From assembly GCA_964537285.1 (NCBI GenBank), contig CAZHZT010000013.1, forward strand, positions 1-64,000: a stretch of DNA of 64,000 bases, in the 5' to 3' direction. Every line of letters begins with the position of its first letter. The stretch's first letter is position 1. The stretch is from CAZHZT01 sp964537285 (GTDB taxonomy: Bacteria; Bacteroidota; Bacteroidia; Chitinophagales; Saprospiraceae). The position numbers were made by a program, and so were the translations under genes. The notes below the pieces were generated by a model. It was not told the origin of the DNA. It saw only the letters and a program-made list of their open reading frames with translations, and did not search any database. Of this stretch, positions 48,207 to 57,452 are shown piece after piece.

Positions 48207-48914
48207 ATGATGAAAAAACATGTTTCTAAATTCTTTCGATTAAGCGTCCTGATTTTCTTTTTGGGCTTCCATTTAGCCCAATCTTTCGCACAAGATTTAG
48301 GCCTCGGTGTGAAAGCAGGCGTAAACATTATGAATTTCAATCTGGATAATGTTACCGAATTCAATACTTCGAATAATCGAAACCTTCAGGAAGAATACAA
48401 TACCCTCATTGGCTTTAATGGGGCAGTATTTTTAGACGTCCGCTTCTCCAAGTTTTTTGCGCTTCAACCTGAATTGTATTTCAATCAAAAGGGCGGTTCC
48501 TATAAAGGAACCGGCGTAAACAGCGATGGCGTGGAAACGGTAGTTGAATACGACTTACGTGCTTTCTATGTAGAAGTACCCGTCCTAGCTAAGCTCTCTG
48601 CTTCTGATGACTTATGGAGGGTTTCTGCATTAATTGGGCTCAGTATTGCCATAGGAGCTGGTGGAAATAATAACTTTTCCATCCAAAACGATTTTGTCAA
48701 TACCTCGAGGAAAGAGCAAATTGATTATGACGATGCTATTAACCTTGGCTTTCATACCGGCATTGCTGCAGAATTTGACCTCGGTCGAATTTGGTATTAC
48801 TTCGAGGCACGCTACCTGCTTAATGTTAGTGAAACATCATTAGATGCCGTCGGAGATGCAAGTTTTAATACTATTGCGTTTTCTACAGGTTTCTTGATGC
48901 CTATTGGTAAATAA
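48207..48914 (+). CDS. Porin-family outer-membrane beta-barrel protein (235 aa)
   Basis: The protein fits the Bacteroidota outer-membrane beta-barrel family PF13568 (PorT-like barrel). A signal peptide runs to ~residue 30 (SFAQD). The mature start, LGLGVKAGVNIMNFNLDN, is the characteristic first strand. Later strands include FFALQPELYFNQKGGSYKG, YVEVPVLAKLSA, LGFHTGIAAEFDLGRIWYYFEARY and the closing FNTIAFSTGFLMPIGK. ATG at 48207 or the next codon (48210) could be used. It is monocistronic, followed by a heptamer palindrome. Its specific role is unknown; members range from general porins to T9SS accessory proteins. Confidence 0.8.
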   Translation: MMKKHVSKFFRLSVLIFFLGFHLAQSFAQDLGLGVKAGVNIMNFNLDNVTEFNTSNNRNLQEEYNTLIGFNGAVFLDVRFSKFFALQPELYFNQKGGSYKGTGVNSDGVETVVEYDLRAFYVEVPVLAKLSASDDLWRVSALIGLSIAIGAGGNNNFSIQNDFVNTSRKEQIDYDDAINLGFHTGIAAEFDLGRIWYYFEARYLLNVSETSLDAVGDASFNTIAFSTGFLMPIGK

Positions 48915-48920
48915 TACCAC

Positions 48921-48997
48921 TTAACGGTTAACGGTTAACGGATAACGGTTAACGGTTAACCGTTTCCCGTTAACCGTTTCCCGTTTCCCGTTAACCG
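48921..48997. repeat. Array of eleven heptamers forming a palindrome
   Basis: Seven-base units run in exact register: TTAACGG x3, ATAACGG, TTAACGG, then TTAACCG and TTTCCCG variants to the end. The first half (TTAACGG) is complementary to the second (CCGTTAA), so the array can fold on itself. It begins 7 bp past the porin stop. It may terminate transcription or be a slippage-prone simple repeat. Confidence 0.85.
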
Positions 48998-49141
48998 CTT
49001 TTTAAGTCTTCCTTCTATCAAAACATCTCCTTCCTTACAAACTATTCCTACCTATTTATCGTTTTTTCTTTAATAGACTTGAGCTGCAGTTGCTTCTTGG
49101 AAGCATTTCATTTTGTCGCTATCTTTGAGAGATAAGATTAT

Positions 49142-49179
49142 TTTAGAGAGCGGCACGCTACCGCGTGCCGCTCTCTAAA
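49142..49179. repeat. GC-rich hairpin upstream of the 928-aa T9SS cargo gene
   Basis: TTTAGAGAGCGGCACGC and its exact complement form a 17-bp stem with a TACC loop, ~100 bp before the start codon at 49283. It is followed by AAAG, not by a T-run. It may be a leader structure or a repeat. Confidence 0.7.
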
Positions 49180-49282
49180 GAAAACACCTTTTCAAAAACA
49201 GTGAAAACATAGTGAAATGCCTCCCATCAGCAGTTTCAGATCAAGCTTAATAAAGTCATGTAAAGAGCCAAAACTAAAACTA

Positions 49283-52069
49283 ATGTATAAAGCGATTCGA
49301 TTTTCAATACTCTCATTCATATTACTATTCATTGGAGTTCAAAGTCTTTGGGCAACCCACAATAGAGCCGGCGAAATTACCTATCAACAAATAGGGCTAA
49401 CCTCTATACGTTGTACCGTAACTACCTACACGAAAGCAAGTAGTGTTCCTGCCGATAGAGACAGCTTAGAAATATGCTGGGGAGATGGCAAATGTGAATG
49501 GGTGCGAAGGGTGAATGGTTCTTTAGGCCCCGGGGGTATTCCGGTAGGAGAATTCCTTCCAAATGATACCAAAAGGAATTTGTATGTTTCGGAACACACC
49601 TACCCCAGTTTAGGGCATTTTGTCATCTCAATGACAGACCCCAACAGAAATGGGGGAATCCTTAATGTCAATGCTCCAAACTCAGATAATGTCCCTTTTC
49701 ACATTCAAACAACTTTAACGCTTTTCAATCAGCAATTTAAAGGAGACAATAACTCCCCCATTCTTCAACAACCGCCTATTGATATAGGCTGTGTAGGGCA
49801 ACCGTTCGAACACAACCCCAACGCATTCGAACCCGACGGGGACAGCCTTTCCTATCATCTGGTCATTCCCCTTCAGGATGTCAATACAGAAGTGCCTAAT
49901 TATAAATGGCCCTACGAAATTGAACCAGGGCCGGATAATGAACTTACATTAGATCCCGTAACTGGTGATTTAGTTTGGGATGCTCCTCAAAGAGCCGGAG
50001 AGTACAATATAGCCATCAGGATCATCGAATACCGGGATGGGATACCAATCGATACGTTACTTCGAGATATGCAAATTCTGGTTAAAGATTGCGATAACCT
50101 TCCCCCTGTTGTCCAGGCTCCTTCAGAAATCTGTGTTGTTGCAGGTGAAGTTATTGAGTTTGTAGTAACAGCTACTGACCCTGATGTCGATCCTTTCCAA
50201 CAGGTAGAGTTAACCGCTCTTGGCGGGCCTTTCGTGGTGCCTTTTAGCCCTGCCACCTTTAGTGCTCCGGGGGGCTTTAACAATCACCCGGTTCTGGGTA
50301 CATTCCGTTGGCAAACAACCTGCGAACATATCTCCCGGCAACCATATACGGTAGTTTTCAAAGCCGTAGATGATCATCCCGTTCCACTGACTGACCTTAA
50401 AACACTGCTCATAAAAGTTGTTGGTCCGCCTCCGGAGGATGTGCAAGCTGCTGCTGAAAGTTCAACCATTGAGGTGAGTTGGGAGCTACCTTATGTTTGT
50501 GAAGATGCTGCCGAGGAATACTTCAGGGGCTTCTCCGTTTGGCGGCGACAGGGGCCTAATCCGTTTCCTGCAGATACCTGTAATCCGGGAATTGACGGAC
50601 AAGGCTACCAGCGATTAGCCATTGATTTCCTGGATATCAAAGACGGAAGATATGCCTATATCGATAACGATGTAGAACGTGGCCGAACATATTGTTACCG
50701 AATCCTGGGAGAATTTGCTAAACTTTCAGCGGGTGGCTTTGAATTCAATCGAGTTCAAAGTCTTCGATCGGAAGAAGTCTGTATTCAATTGAGCAGAGAT
50801 ATTCCGCTCATTACAAATGTCGATGTACTTACCACGGACCCACAGGACGGCCGAATCTTTATCCGCTGGTCAAAACCAGTAGCAGAAGACCTGGATACCC
50901 TTCAAAACCCAGGGCCTTACCGCTACCAGCTGCGGCGAGCCACTGGCTTTACTGATAATGGCTTTACCCCTATTCCAGGTGCCGATTGGAGCAGTCCTAC
51001 TTTTAGTGGAGCAAATGATACGATATACATTGATAGTACCGGACTAAATACCCAAGATAACCCTTACACGTATCAATTGGCGTTCTTTGTCGCTGGGGAA
51101 TCAGAACCTCTTGGCACCATCGATGCCTCATCTGTGTTTTTGAGCAGTGAACCAACCGATAACACCAATATTCTCACCTGGGAGGCTGATGTTCCCTGGG
51201 ATAATTTCTTACATACTATATTCAGGAAATTACCCGGTTCTGCTACTTTTGATTCCCTGACTACCGTATCGAGCCCTACTTACAGAGATGAAGGGCTTAC
51301 CAACGGCCTTGAATATTGTTACTACGTAAAAACAATCGGATCTTATGGAATTGAAGGGATAGATAGTCTTTTATTTAATCGATCTCAGGAACTTTGCTCT
51401 GTACCAATTGACAATGTACCGCCATGCCCACCTGTATTGCGCGTCAGCAATGACTGTCCAACCGCTTCCGATAATGCTCTCGAAGAATTTTTTATAAATA
51501 GACTAGGTTGGGACAACCCAAATGATTTATGCGAAGAAACGGATGATGTCGTTGGGTATAATGTATATTATTCTCCTGTAGAAGGCGGCACATTCGAAAT
51601 TATCGAACGCATAAATTATCTTTTGCAGCCCAATATTTATTCCCCTGCCGATACTACGCTGGAGCATCGTTCAGAAACGGGCATTGCAGGTTGCTATGCC
51701 GTAACTGCTATTGATAGCTTCAACAATGAAAGCGCTTTCAGCAATATCTTCTGTGTCGACAACTGCCCGGTTTACGAGTTGCCAAATGTATTTACACCAA
51801 ACAGTGATGGGCAAAATGATTTTTTCATTCCATTCCCTTACAGATTCGTAGAATCCGTTGATTTTAAAGTTTTCAATAGATGGGGGCAGTTGGTCTTTGA
51901 GACCCAGGACCCCAACATCAATTGGGATGGAAATAATGAGAGTGGCTCTGAACTTTCTGAAGGAACTTACTTTTATACTTGTACCGTTTTTGAGCAACGA
52001 TTAGAAGGTGTTACTCAAAGCCCCGTATTGTTAAAAGGGTTTATTGAACTCATTCGTGGAGAACGATAA
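49283..52069 (+). CDS. Multidomain extracellular protein, T9SS type B cargo (928 aa)
   Basis: This exported protein has no recognised enzymatic motif. The ATG at 49283 is chosen because it begins a signal peptide (MYKAIRFSILSFILLF, cleavage near LWATH); the earlier ATG at 49217 would bury it. The N-terminal part (ATHNRAGEITYQQIG) is a recurrent start of Bacteroidota gliding-associated proteins. Cadherin/Ig-like segments follow (VTGDLVWDAPQRAGEYNIAIRIIEYRDG), then fibronectin III-like domains (IEVSWELPY, NILTWEADVPWDN). The end (LPNVFTPNSDGQNDFF to KGFIELIRGER) is a type B sorting domain. It is the fifth T9SS substrate of the window and lies apart from the giant cluster. Confidence 0.85.
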   Translation: MYKAIRFSILSFILLFIGVQSLWATHNRAGEITYQQIGLTSIRCTVTTYTKASSVPADRDSLEICWGDGKCEWVRRVNGSLGPGGIPVGEFLPNDTKRNLYVSEHTYPSLGHFVISMTDPNRNGGILNVNAPNSDNVPFHIQTTLTLFNQQFKGDNNSPILQQPPIDIGCVGQPFEHNPNAFEPDGDSLSYHLVIPLQDVNTEVPNYKWPYEIEPGPDNELTLDPVTGDLVWDAPQRAGEYNIAIRIIEYRDGIPIDTLLRDMQILVKDCDNLPPVVQAPSEICVVAGEVIEFVVTATDPDVDPFQQVELTALGGPFVVPFSPATFSAPGGFNNHPVLGTFRWQTTCEHISRQPYTVVFKAVDDHPVPLTDLKTLLIKVVGPPPEDVQAAAESSTIEVSWELPYVCEDAAEEYFRGFSVWRRQGPNPFPADTCNPGIDGQGYQRLAIDFLDIKDGRYAYIDNDVERGRTYCYRILGEFAKLSAGGFEFNRVQSLRSEEVCIQLSRDIPLITNVDVLTTDPQDGRIFIRWSKPVAEDLDTLQNPGPYRYQLRRATGFTDNGFTPIPGADWSSPTFSGANDTIYIDSTGLNTQDNPYTYQLAFFVAGESEPLGTIDASSVFLSSEPTDNTNILTWEADVPWDNFLHTIFRKLPGSATFDSLTTVSSPTYRDEGLTNGLEYCYYVKTIGSYGIEGIDSLLFNRSQELCSVPIDNVPPCPPVLRVSNDCPTASDNALEEFFINRLGWDNPNDLCEETDDVVGYNVYYSPVEGGTFEIIERINYLLQPNIYSPADTTLEHRSETGIAGCYAVTAIDSFNNESAFSNIFCVDNCPVYELPNVFTPNSDGQNDFFIPFPYRFVESVDFKVFNRWGQLVFETQDPNINWDGNNESGSELSEGTYFYTCTVFEQRLEGVTQSPVLLKGFIELIRGER

Positions 52070-52097
52070 ACTATCTTGAAAAGAATAAAAATAAAAT

Positions 52098-52733
52098 ATG
52101 TTTACCGGAATTATTGAAACCGTAGGAATTATTGAAAGCGCTCAATCGGAAGGTTCTAACCGAATACTTACTATCGCGTCTCCCATTTCTGACGAACTAA
52201 AAATAGATCAAAGTGTAGCTCATAATGGCGTATGCCTAACGGTTATGGGCAGGCAAAAAGGCAAACACCAAGTCACCCTGGTAGAGGAAACACTTATTCG
52301 CAGTAACCTTGGGCAGATGTCTGTAGGTAAAAAACTCAATCTCGAACGTTCCCTTTCTCCAACTGCTCGCCTAGACGGTCATATGGTTCAAGGCCATGTA
52401 GATACGACTGCTTTTTGCAAACACGTTGAAGAAAGAAACGGAAGCTGGTTTTATACCTTTCATTGTAACGATCCAGCGATTCAAAGCATGCTTGTGGATA
52501 AAGGATCAATATGCATCAATGGAGTAAGTTTAACAGTTGTTAAACCCGAAGGCAAGGAATTTTCCGTAGCAATCATTCCTTACACCTACGAAAATACGAC
52601 CTTTAAATCTATAAAAGAAAACGACTTGGTCAACCTGGAATTTGATATCGTAGGAAAATACATTGTTAATTACATGAATAACATTAAAGCATCCCTCATA
52701 TCCGAGATAAAATCCTCCTTAGAGGATAAATAA
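52098..52733 (+). CDS. ribE: Riboflavin synthase alpha chain (211 aa)
   Basis: The enzyme converts two 6,7-dimethyl-8-ribityllumazine molecules to riboflavin. It begins with the diagnostic MFTGIIE and has two lumazine-binding repeats: VAHNGVCLTVM with RLDGHMVQGHVDTT in the first, and KGSICINGVSLTVV with the closing region near ~190 in the second. Length is typical. It starts 29 bp after the preceding T9SS cargo gene and may share its transcript. A bidirectional terminator separates it from convergent rpoC. Confidence 0.96.
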   Translation: MFTGIIETVGIIESAQSEGSNRILTIASPISDELKIDQSVAHNGVCLTVMGRQKGKHQVTLVEETLIRSNLGQMSVGKKLNLERSLSPTARLDGHMVQGHVDTTAFCKHVEERNGSWFYTFHCNDPAIQSMLVDKGSICINGVSLTVVKPEGKEFSVAIIPYTYENTTFKSIKENDLVNLEFDIVGKYIVNYMNNIKASLISEIKSSLEDK

Positions 52734-52796
52734 AAAAAAGGGCTATTTTTCGAATGAAAAATAGCCCCTTTTTTTATCTATGCTCTAAGGAGGATT
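52711..52796. terminator. Nested bidirectional terminator between ribE and rpoC
   Basis: The inner hairpin (GGGCTATTTTTC / GAAAAATAGCCC) is flanked by A8 on the left and T7 on the right, an ideal terminator on both strands. An outer 14-bp repeat, AATCCTCCTTAGAG (52711-52724) and CTCTAAGGAGGATT (52783-52796), extends the pairing into the last codons of ribE and almost to the rpoC stop at 52801. Confidence 0.88.
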
Positions 52797-52800
52797 CCTC

Positions 52801-55800
52801 CTATCCTAACTGCTCTAATTCCTCCTCCTCTTCCATACGTGCTTCTTCGCGAAGTCTTTGTCTCTCGTAAGCTTCATTGGTAGCTACATACAAGTCATCA
52901 TAAACGCGTAGGCCGGTACCAGCAGGAATCTTCTTCCCAACGATTACATTTTCTTTCAATCCATACAAGTTATCCTCTTTAGCAGCAATAGCTGCCTGGC
53001 TGAGTACTTTTGTCGTTTCCTGGAAGGAAGCGGCTGAAATCCAGCTTGTTGTACCCAAAGAAGATTTCGTAATACCTTGAAGTAATGGGCTAGAGGTAGC
53101 TGATACTGCATCGCGGTATTCTACCAATTTTTTATCACTTCTCTTTAAGAAAGAGTTTTCTTCTCTGACCTGGCGCAGGGTAACCAACTGTCCTGGCCTT
53201 AGACGGCTGGAATCTCCTGAATCCATAATAAACTTCTTATCAAAGATCCAGTCGTTCATTTCAAGAAAATCATATTTTTCTACTGCTTCTCCTTCAAGGA
53301 AGCTCGTATCTCCCGCATCTTCGATCTGAACCCTTCTCATCATTTGACGCACGATAACCTCAATGTGCTTATCATTGATACCGATACCCTGAGAGCGGTA
53401 TACCTCCTGTACTCCATTTACAAGGTACTGCTGTACAGCAAACGGCCCCTTGATATTCAAGATATCTCTTGGTGCAGTTGCTCCATCAGAAAGAGGCGTA
53501 CCCGCGCGAACAAAGTCTCCGTCCTGAACCAGAATATGCTTGGAAAGACCAATCAAATACTTACGTTTTTGACCATCCTTCGCTTCTACGATAACTTCGC
53601 GATTACCTCTCTTAATCTTACCGAAGGAAACCACTCCGTCAATTTCAGAAACCACTGCCGGGTTGGATGGATTACGAGCTTCGAAAAGCTCTGTTACCCT
53701 TGGAAGACCCCCTGTGATATCCGCAATCTTACCCATCGTACGTGGAATCTTAGCGATCTTCTCCCCTGCTTTGATCTCTTGCTTATCCTCAACTGATAGA
53801 TATGCCCCTACCGGGAGGTTGTAAGATCTCATTGCCTCCCCGGCTGCATTTCTAATGTGGATAGTCGGGATTTTACGCCTTTTCTTGGATTCGATAATGA
53901 TCTTTTCGGCATATCCCGTTTGATCATCTCTTTCCAGGCGATAAGTAATCCCTTCTTCAATAGATTCGAATTCAATAAGTCCGGCAAATTCGGAGATGAT
54001 TACCGCATTGAACGGATCCCAGTCACAAATCTTATCTCCTTTCTTGACCATTTGCCCTTCTTCTACATACAATGTAGCTCCATAAGGAAGATAATTAGCT
54101 GAAAACTGTTTGCCAGATCTTGGATCCACGATACGGATTTCTCCAGTACGCGATAGAACAATTTTCTCTAATTTCTCCTCATTTTTACTTTCAACAGTCG
54201 TAACACTATCAAACTCAATTTTACCTTCAAACTTCGAAACCATCTCAGATTCTGATTTGGTTACCGAAGCAACCCCCCCTACGTGGAAGGTACGTAAAGT
54301 AAGCTGTGTACCTGGTTCACCAATTGATTGCGCAGCAATGATTCCTACTGAGTCACCGGGTTCGGCGATACGACCCGTCGCAAGGTTTCTTCCGTAGCAC
54401 TTGGTACAAACACCACGCTTCGTTTCACAGGTCAATACAGATCGAATGGTTACTTCTTCAATTCCAATTTCGTCAATACGTTCGGCTATTGCCGCATTTA
54501 TGAACTCGCCAGCTTTTAAAATTAATTCCTCTGTTTCAGGATGATAAATATCATGAAGCGTATAACGCCCTTCTATACGAGACGCCAAAGTCTCTACAAT
54601 TTTATCATTTTCAATAAAGGCTGTAGTCTCAATCCCTCTGAGTGTATTACAATCTTCTTCCAGGATAACAACATCCTGAGCCACATCCACAAGACGACGG
54701 GTCAGATAACCAGCATCCGCTGTTTTCAAAGCCGTATCGGCCAAACCTTTACGGGCACCGTGTGTAGAGATGAAGTATTCCAAAACCGATAACCCATCCA
54801 CGAAGTTTGATAAAATCGGGTTCTCAATTACGGCACCACCTGTATCTCCGGATTTTCTCGGTTTCGCCATCAAGCCCCGCAAACCACACAACTGCTTGAT
54901 CTGCTGCTTTGAACCACGAGCTCCTGAGTGAAGCATCATGTATACAGAATTAAACCCTTGCTTATGCTCTGCCAACTCTTTCATCAATGTTTCCGTAATT
55001 GAGTTATCTGCAAAGGTCCACTTATCAATGATCTGGTTATAGCGCTCATTAAATGTAATAAGCCCCATATTATAGTTCTCCCAAACTTCTTCTACCTCAG
55101 CTTGTGCTTCATCCAGGATCTGTTGTTTAACGGAAGGCGTAATCAAATCCCCTAAGTTAAAGGACAAACCTCCTTTGAAAGACCACAAGAAGCCCATTTC
55201 TTTAATGTTATCAAGAAATTCTGCCGTAGTGTAGAAGCTCGTTCTCCGGATTACGTTACCAATAACCTTCTTAAGATTTTTCTTGGTAAGCAACTGGTTA
55301 ATGTAAGGCACATTTTCCGGCACTTTCATATTGAAAATCACACGGCCTGCCGTAGTTTCGATCAAACGCGTTACCAGCTCGCCATTCTCATCCTCTACCT
55401 TAGCGCGTACTTTAATGATGGCATGTAAATCAAGGCCTCCTTCGTTATAGGCAATAAGCACTTCTTCTGGAGAATAGAACTTGCGTCCTTCCCCTTTCAC
55501 TATTACACCATCCATAGAGCGTTTCTCTTTGGAGATGTAGTATAGTCCCAATACCATATCCTGAGATGGAAGGGTAATCGGAGACCCATTTTGAGGATTC
55601 AACATATTGTGAGAAGACAGCATCAATACCTGCGCCTCCAAAATGGCTGGTTGGCTTAACGGTACGTGAACCGCCATCTGGTCACCGTCGAAATCCGCGT
55701 TAAAAGCACCACAAACAAGTGGGTGTAATTGAATTGCCTTACCTTCAATCAATCTAGGTTGAAATGCCTGGATCGACAATCGGTGCAGTGTCGGTGCCCG

Positions 55801-57114
55801 GTTCAGCATTATGGGGTGTCCTTTCAAAATATTTTCAAGGATCTCCCAAATGACCGGATCTTTACGATCGACTAATTTTTTAGCAGACTTAACCGTTTTT
55901 ACAATACCTCTTTCAATCAACTTTCTGATTACAAAAGGTTTGAAAAGTTCTGCTGCCATTTGCTTAGGTAAACCACACTCATGTAGCTTCAGAGTAGGCC
56001 CTACCACAATTACGGAACGGCCAGAGTAATCAACCCTTTTCCCGAGCAAGTTCTGGCGGAAACGACCTTGCTTTCCTTTAAGTACATCACTCAAAGACTT
56101 CAATGCCCGGCCACCTTCAGCTTTTACAGCATTTGATTTACGAGAATTATCAAAAAGGGAATCTACCGCTTCCTGCAACATCCGCTTCTCATTCCGCAAA
56201 ATTACCTCTGGTGCCTTAATTTCTAACAAACGCTTCAAACGGTTATTACGAATGATTACCCTTCTGTATAAATCGTTAAGATCGGAGCTCGCAAAACGCC
56301 CACCGTCCAGAGGGACCAAAGGTCTCAATTCCGGTGGAACCACAGGCAAATATTGGATTACCGTCCATTCTGGCCGGTTTTCCATTCTTGTTTGACCGTC
56401 GCGGAAAGCCTCAACAACCCTAAGGCGTTTTAATGCCTCCGATTTACGCTGTTGGGAGGTCTCATTAGCTGCCTGGTGACGAAGATCGTAAGAAAGCTGA
56501 TCCAGATCAAGGCGTTCCAGCAGATCTCTAACGGCTTCTGCCCCCATTTTCGCTACAAACTTATCCGGATCGGTATCTTCGAGCATCTGATTCTCCTTAG
56601 GTAGGGTATCCATGATTTCGAGGTATTCCTCTTCAGTCAAAAGATCCATTCCTGTAATTCCATCCCCCTCTTTTACACCCGGCTGAACTACTACATAGCG
56701 CTCGTAGTAGATAATACTTTCCAGCTTCTTGGAAGAAAGCCCCAACATGTAGCCAATTTTATTTGGCAACGACTTGAAAAACCAGATATGCACTACAGGA
56801 ACCACCAGCTTGATGTGTCCCATTCTTTCACGTCTTACTTTTTTTTCAGTAACTTCTACACCACAACGATCACAAACAATCCCTTTATAACGAATTCGCT
56901 TATATTTACCGCAGTAACATTCATAATCCTTTACCGGCCCGAATATACGCTCACAGAATAGACCATCTCGCTCAGGCTTGTAAGAACGATAGTTTATAGT
57001 TTCGGGCTTCAATACTTCCCCATAAGAGCGCTCCAGAATATCATCCGGAGAAGCCAGGCTTATTGAGATCGTATCAAACTCCCTTTTTTGCTTTACATTT
57101 TTTTTGAATGGCAT
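52801..57114 (-). CDS. rpoC: DNA-directed RNA polymerase subunit beta' (1437 aa)
   Basis: This is the catalytic large subunit of RNA polymerase. The N-terminal zinc ribbon (CYCGKYKRIRYKGIVCDRCG, ~64-83) is present. The active-site Mg-binding motif NADFDGDQMA lies near 470. The second zinc site (CETKRGVCTKCYG) is near 893, followed by the bridge/trigger-loop region GIIAAQSIGEPGTQLTLRTFH. Length is normal for Bacteroidota. It ends in an acidic tail (EEARMEEEEELEQLG). It is separated from rpoB by a 338-bp gap almost filled with nested palindromes, unusual for a pair normally spaced by tens of bases. It is the last gene of its operon. Confidence 0.99.
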   Translation of the reverse strand: MPFKKNVKQKREFDTISISLASPDDILERSYGEVLKPETINYRSYKPERDGLFCERIFGPVKDYECYCGKYKRIRYKGIVCDRCGVEVTEKKVRRERMGHIKLVVPVVHIWFFKSLPNKIGYMLGLSSKKLESIIYYERYVVVQPGVKEGDGITGMDLLTEEEYLEIMDTLPKENQMLEDTDPDKFVAKMGAEAVRDLLERLDLDQLSYDLRHQAANETSQQRKSEALKRLRVVEAFRDGQTRMENRPEWTVIQYLPVVPPELRPLVPLDGGRFASSDLNDLYRRVIIRNNRLKRLLEIKAPEVILRNEKRMLQEAVDSLFDNSRKSNAVKAEGGRALKSLSDVLKGKQGRFRQNLLGKRVDYSGRSVIVVGPTLKLHECGLPKQMAAELFKPFVIRKLIERGIVKTVKSAKKLVDRKDPVIWEILENILKGHPIMLNRAPTLHRLSIQAFQPRLIEGKAIQLHPLVCGAFNADFDGDQMAVHVPLSQPAILEAQVLMLSSHNMLNPQNGSPITLPSQDMVLGLYYISKEKRSMDGVIVKGEGRKFYSPEEVLIAYNEGGLDLHAIIKVRAKVEDENGELVTRLIETTAGRVIFNMKVPENVPYINQLLTKKNLKKVIGNVIRRTSFYTTAEFLDNIKEMGFLWSFKGGLSFNLGDLITPSVKQQILDEAQAEVEEVWENYNMGLITFNERYNQIIDKWTFADNSITETLMKELAEHKQGFNSVYMMLHSGARGSKQQIKQLCGLRGLMAKPRKSGDTGGAVIENPILSNFVDGLSVLEYFISTHGARKGLADTALKTADAGYLTRRLVDVAQDVVILEEDCNTLRGIETTAFIENDKIVETLASRIEGRYTLHDIYHPETEELILKAGEFINAAIAERIDEIGIEEVTIRSVLTCETKRGVCTKCYGRNLATGRIAEPGDSVGIIAAQSIGEPGTQLTLRTFHVGGVASVTKSESEMVSKFEGKIEFDSVTTVESKNEEKLEKIVLSRTGEIRIVDPRSGKQFSANYLPYGATLYVEEGQMVKKGDKICDWDPFNAVIISEFAGLIEFESIEEGITYRLERDDQTGYAEKIIIESKKRRKIPTIHIRNAAGEAMRSYNLPVGAYLSVEDKQEIKAGEKIAKIPRTMGKIADITGGLPRVTELFEARNPSNPAVVSEIDGVVSFGKIKRGNREVIVEAKDGQKRKYLIGLSKHILVQDGDFVRAGTPLSDGATAPRDILNIKGPFAVQQYLVNGVQEVYRSQGIGINDKHIEVIVRQMMRRVQIEDAGDTSFLEGEAVEKYDFLEMNDWIFDKKFIMDSGDSSRLRPGQLVTLRQVREENSFLKRSDKKLVEYRDAVSATSSPLLQGITKSSLGTTSWISAASFQETTKVLSQAAIAAKEDNLYGLKENVIVGKKIPAGTGLRVYDDLYVATNEAYERQRLREEARMEEEEELEQLG

Positions 57115-57214
57115 ATATCAATATTAGAGTAGTTATTCAGAAAAAAATTGACTTAGTCTTATCGAGGCTGTCTCATAAGTAATTCGTTTGTCTCGGGAGG
57201 AGTATTTTCTATTC

Positions 57215-57323
57215 GTTCTTTGACAAATTGTGTGGAACTTCAAAATGATAACCCTTTCAGCCACAAGGGCATTCAAGGGTTATCATTTTGAAGTTCCATT
57301 TTCCACAATTTATGTCAAAGAAC
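57215..57323 (+). repeat. boxA-armed palindromic element, copy 2 (loop inverted)
   Basis: GTTCTTTGACAAATTGTG on the left and CACAATTTATGTCAAAGAAC on the right. Inner arms are GGAACTTCAAAATGATAACC and its complement. The loop (TTTCAGCCACAAGGGCATTC) is in the same direction as in copy 1, but the longer arm is on the right. Relative to its stem, the loop is therefore flipped compared with copies at 10863, 61498 and 63701. Confidence 0.85.
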
Positions 57324-57330
57324 TTTTCTA

Positions 57331-57389
57331 TTGAGAGGGGTTCTTCTTTAAATTTTCACTAAAAATTTAAAGAAAAAAACGCCTCTCAA
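57331..57389. repeat. Inner AT-rich hairpin in the rpoB-rpoC gap
   Basis: TTGAGAGG ... TTCTTTAAATTTT pairs with AAAAATTTAAAGAA ... CCTCTCAA around a CACT loop, a ~27-bp stem with a few mismatches. It is the second inner arm of the composite palindrome. Confidence 0.75.
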
Positions 57390-57452
57390 TAAAGAAAATT
57401 TCCTGCCATGCGCAACGAACCTATTTATGAGACAGCCTCAATGAACAGATTT

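Larger units (their letters stand above)
48915..49282. other. 368-bp intergenic region
   Basis: It holds the heptamer repeat array (48921-48997) and a strong GC-rich hairpin (49142-49179). No other gene or promoter is supported. Candidate starts for the next gene before 49283 fall in this stretch but lack a signal peptide. Confidence 0.5.
57164..57439. repeat. Nested palindromic composite filling the rpoB-rpoC gap
   Basis: The outer arms begin GAGGCTGTCTCATAA (57164-57178) and end TTATGAGACAGCCTC (57425-57439), with imperfect pairing continuing ~30 bp inward. They enclose two complete hairpins: the boxA-armed element (57215-57323) and TTGAGAGG ... CCTCTCAA (57331-57389). The whole could fold as a three-way junction in DNA or in the rpoB-rpoC transcript. 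GGCTGTCTCA-type ends resemble termini of some IS1182-like insertion sequences, so a MITE origin is possible. Confidence 0.85.

Noticed and set aside
57164..57439. Intact insertion sequence between rpoB and rpoC
   Set aside because: The ends look IS-like, but the 276-bp interior has no transposase ORF, so it is described as a palindromic composite instead.
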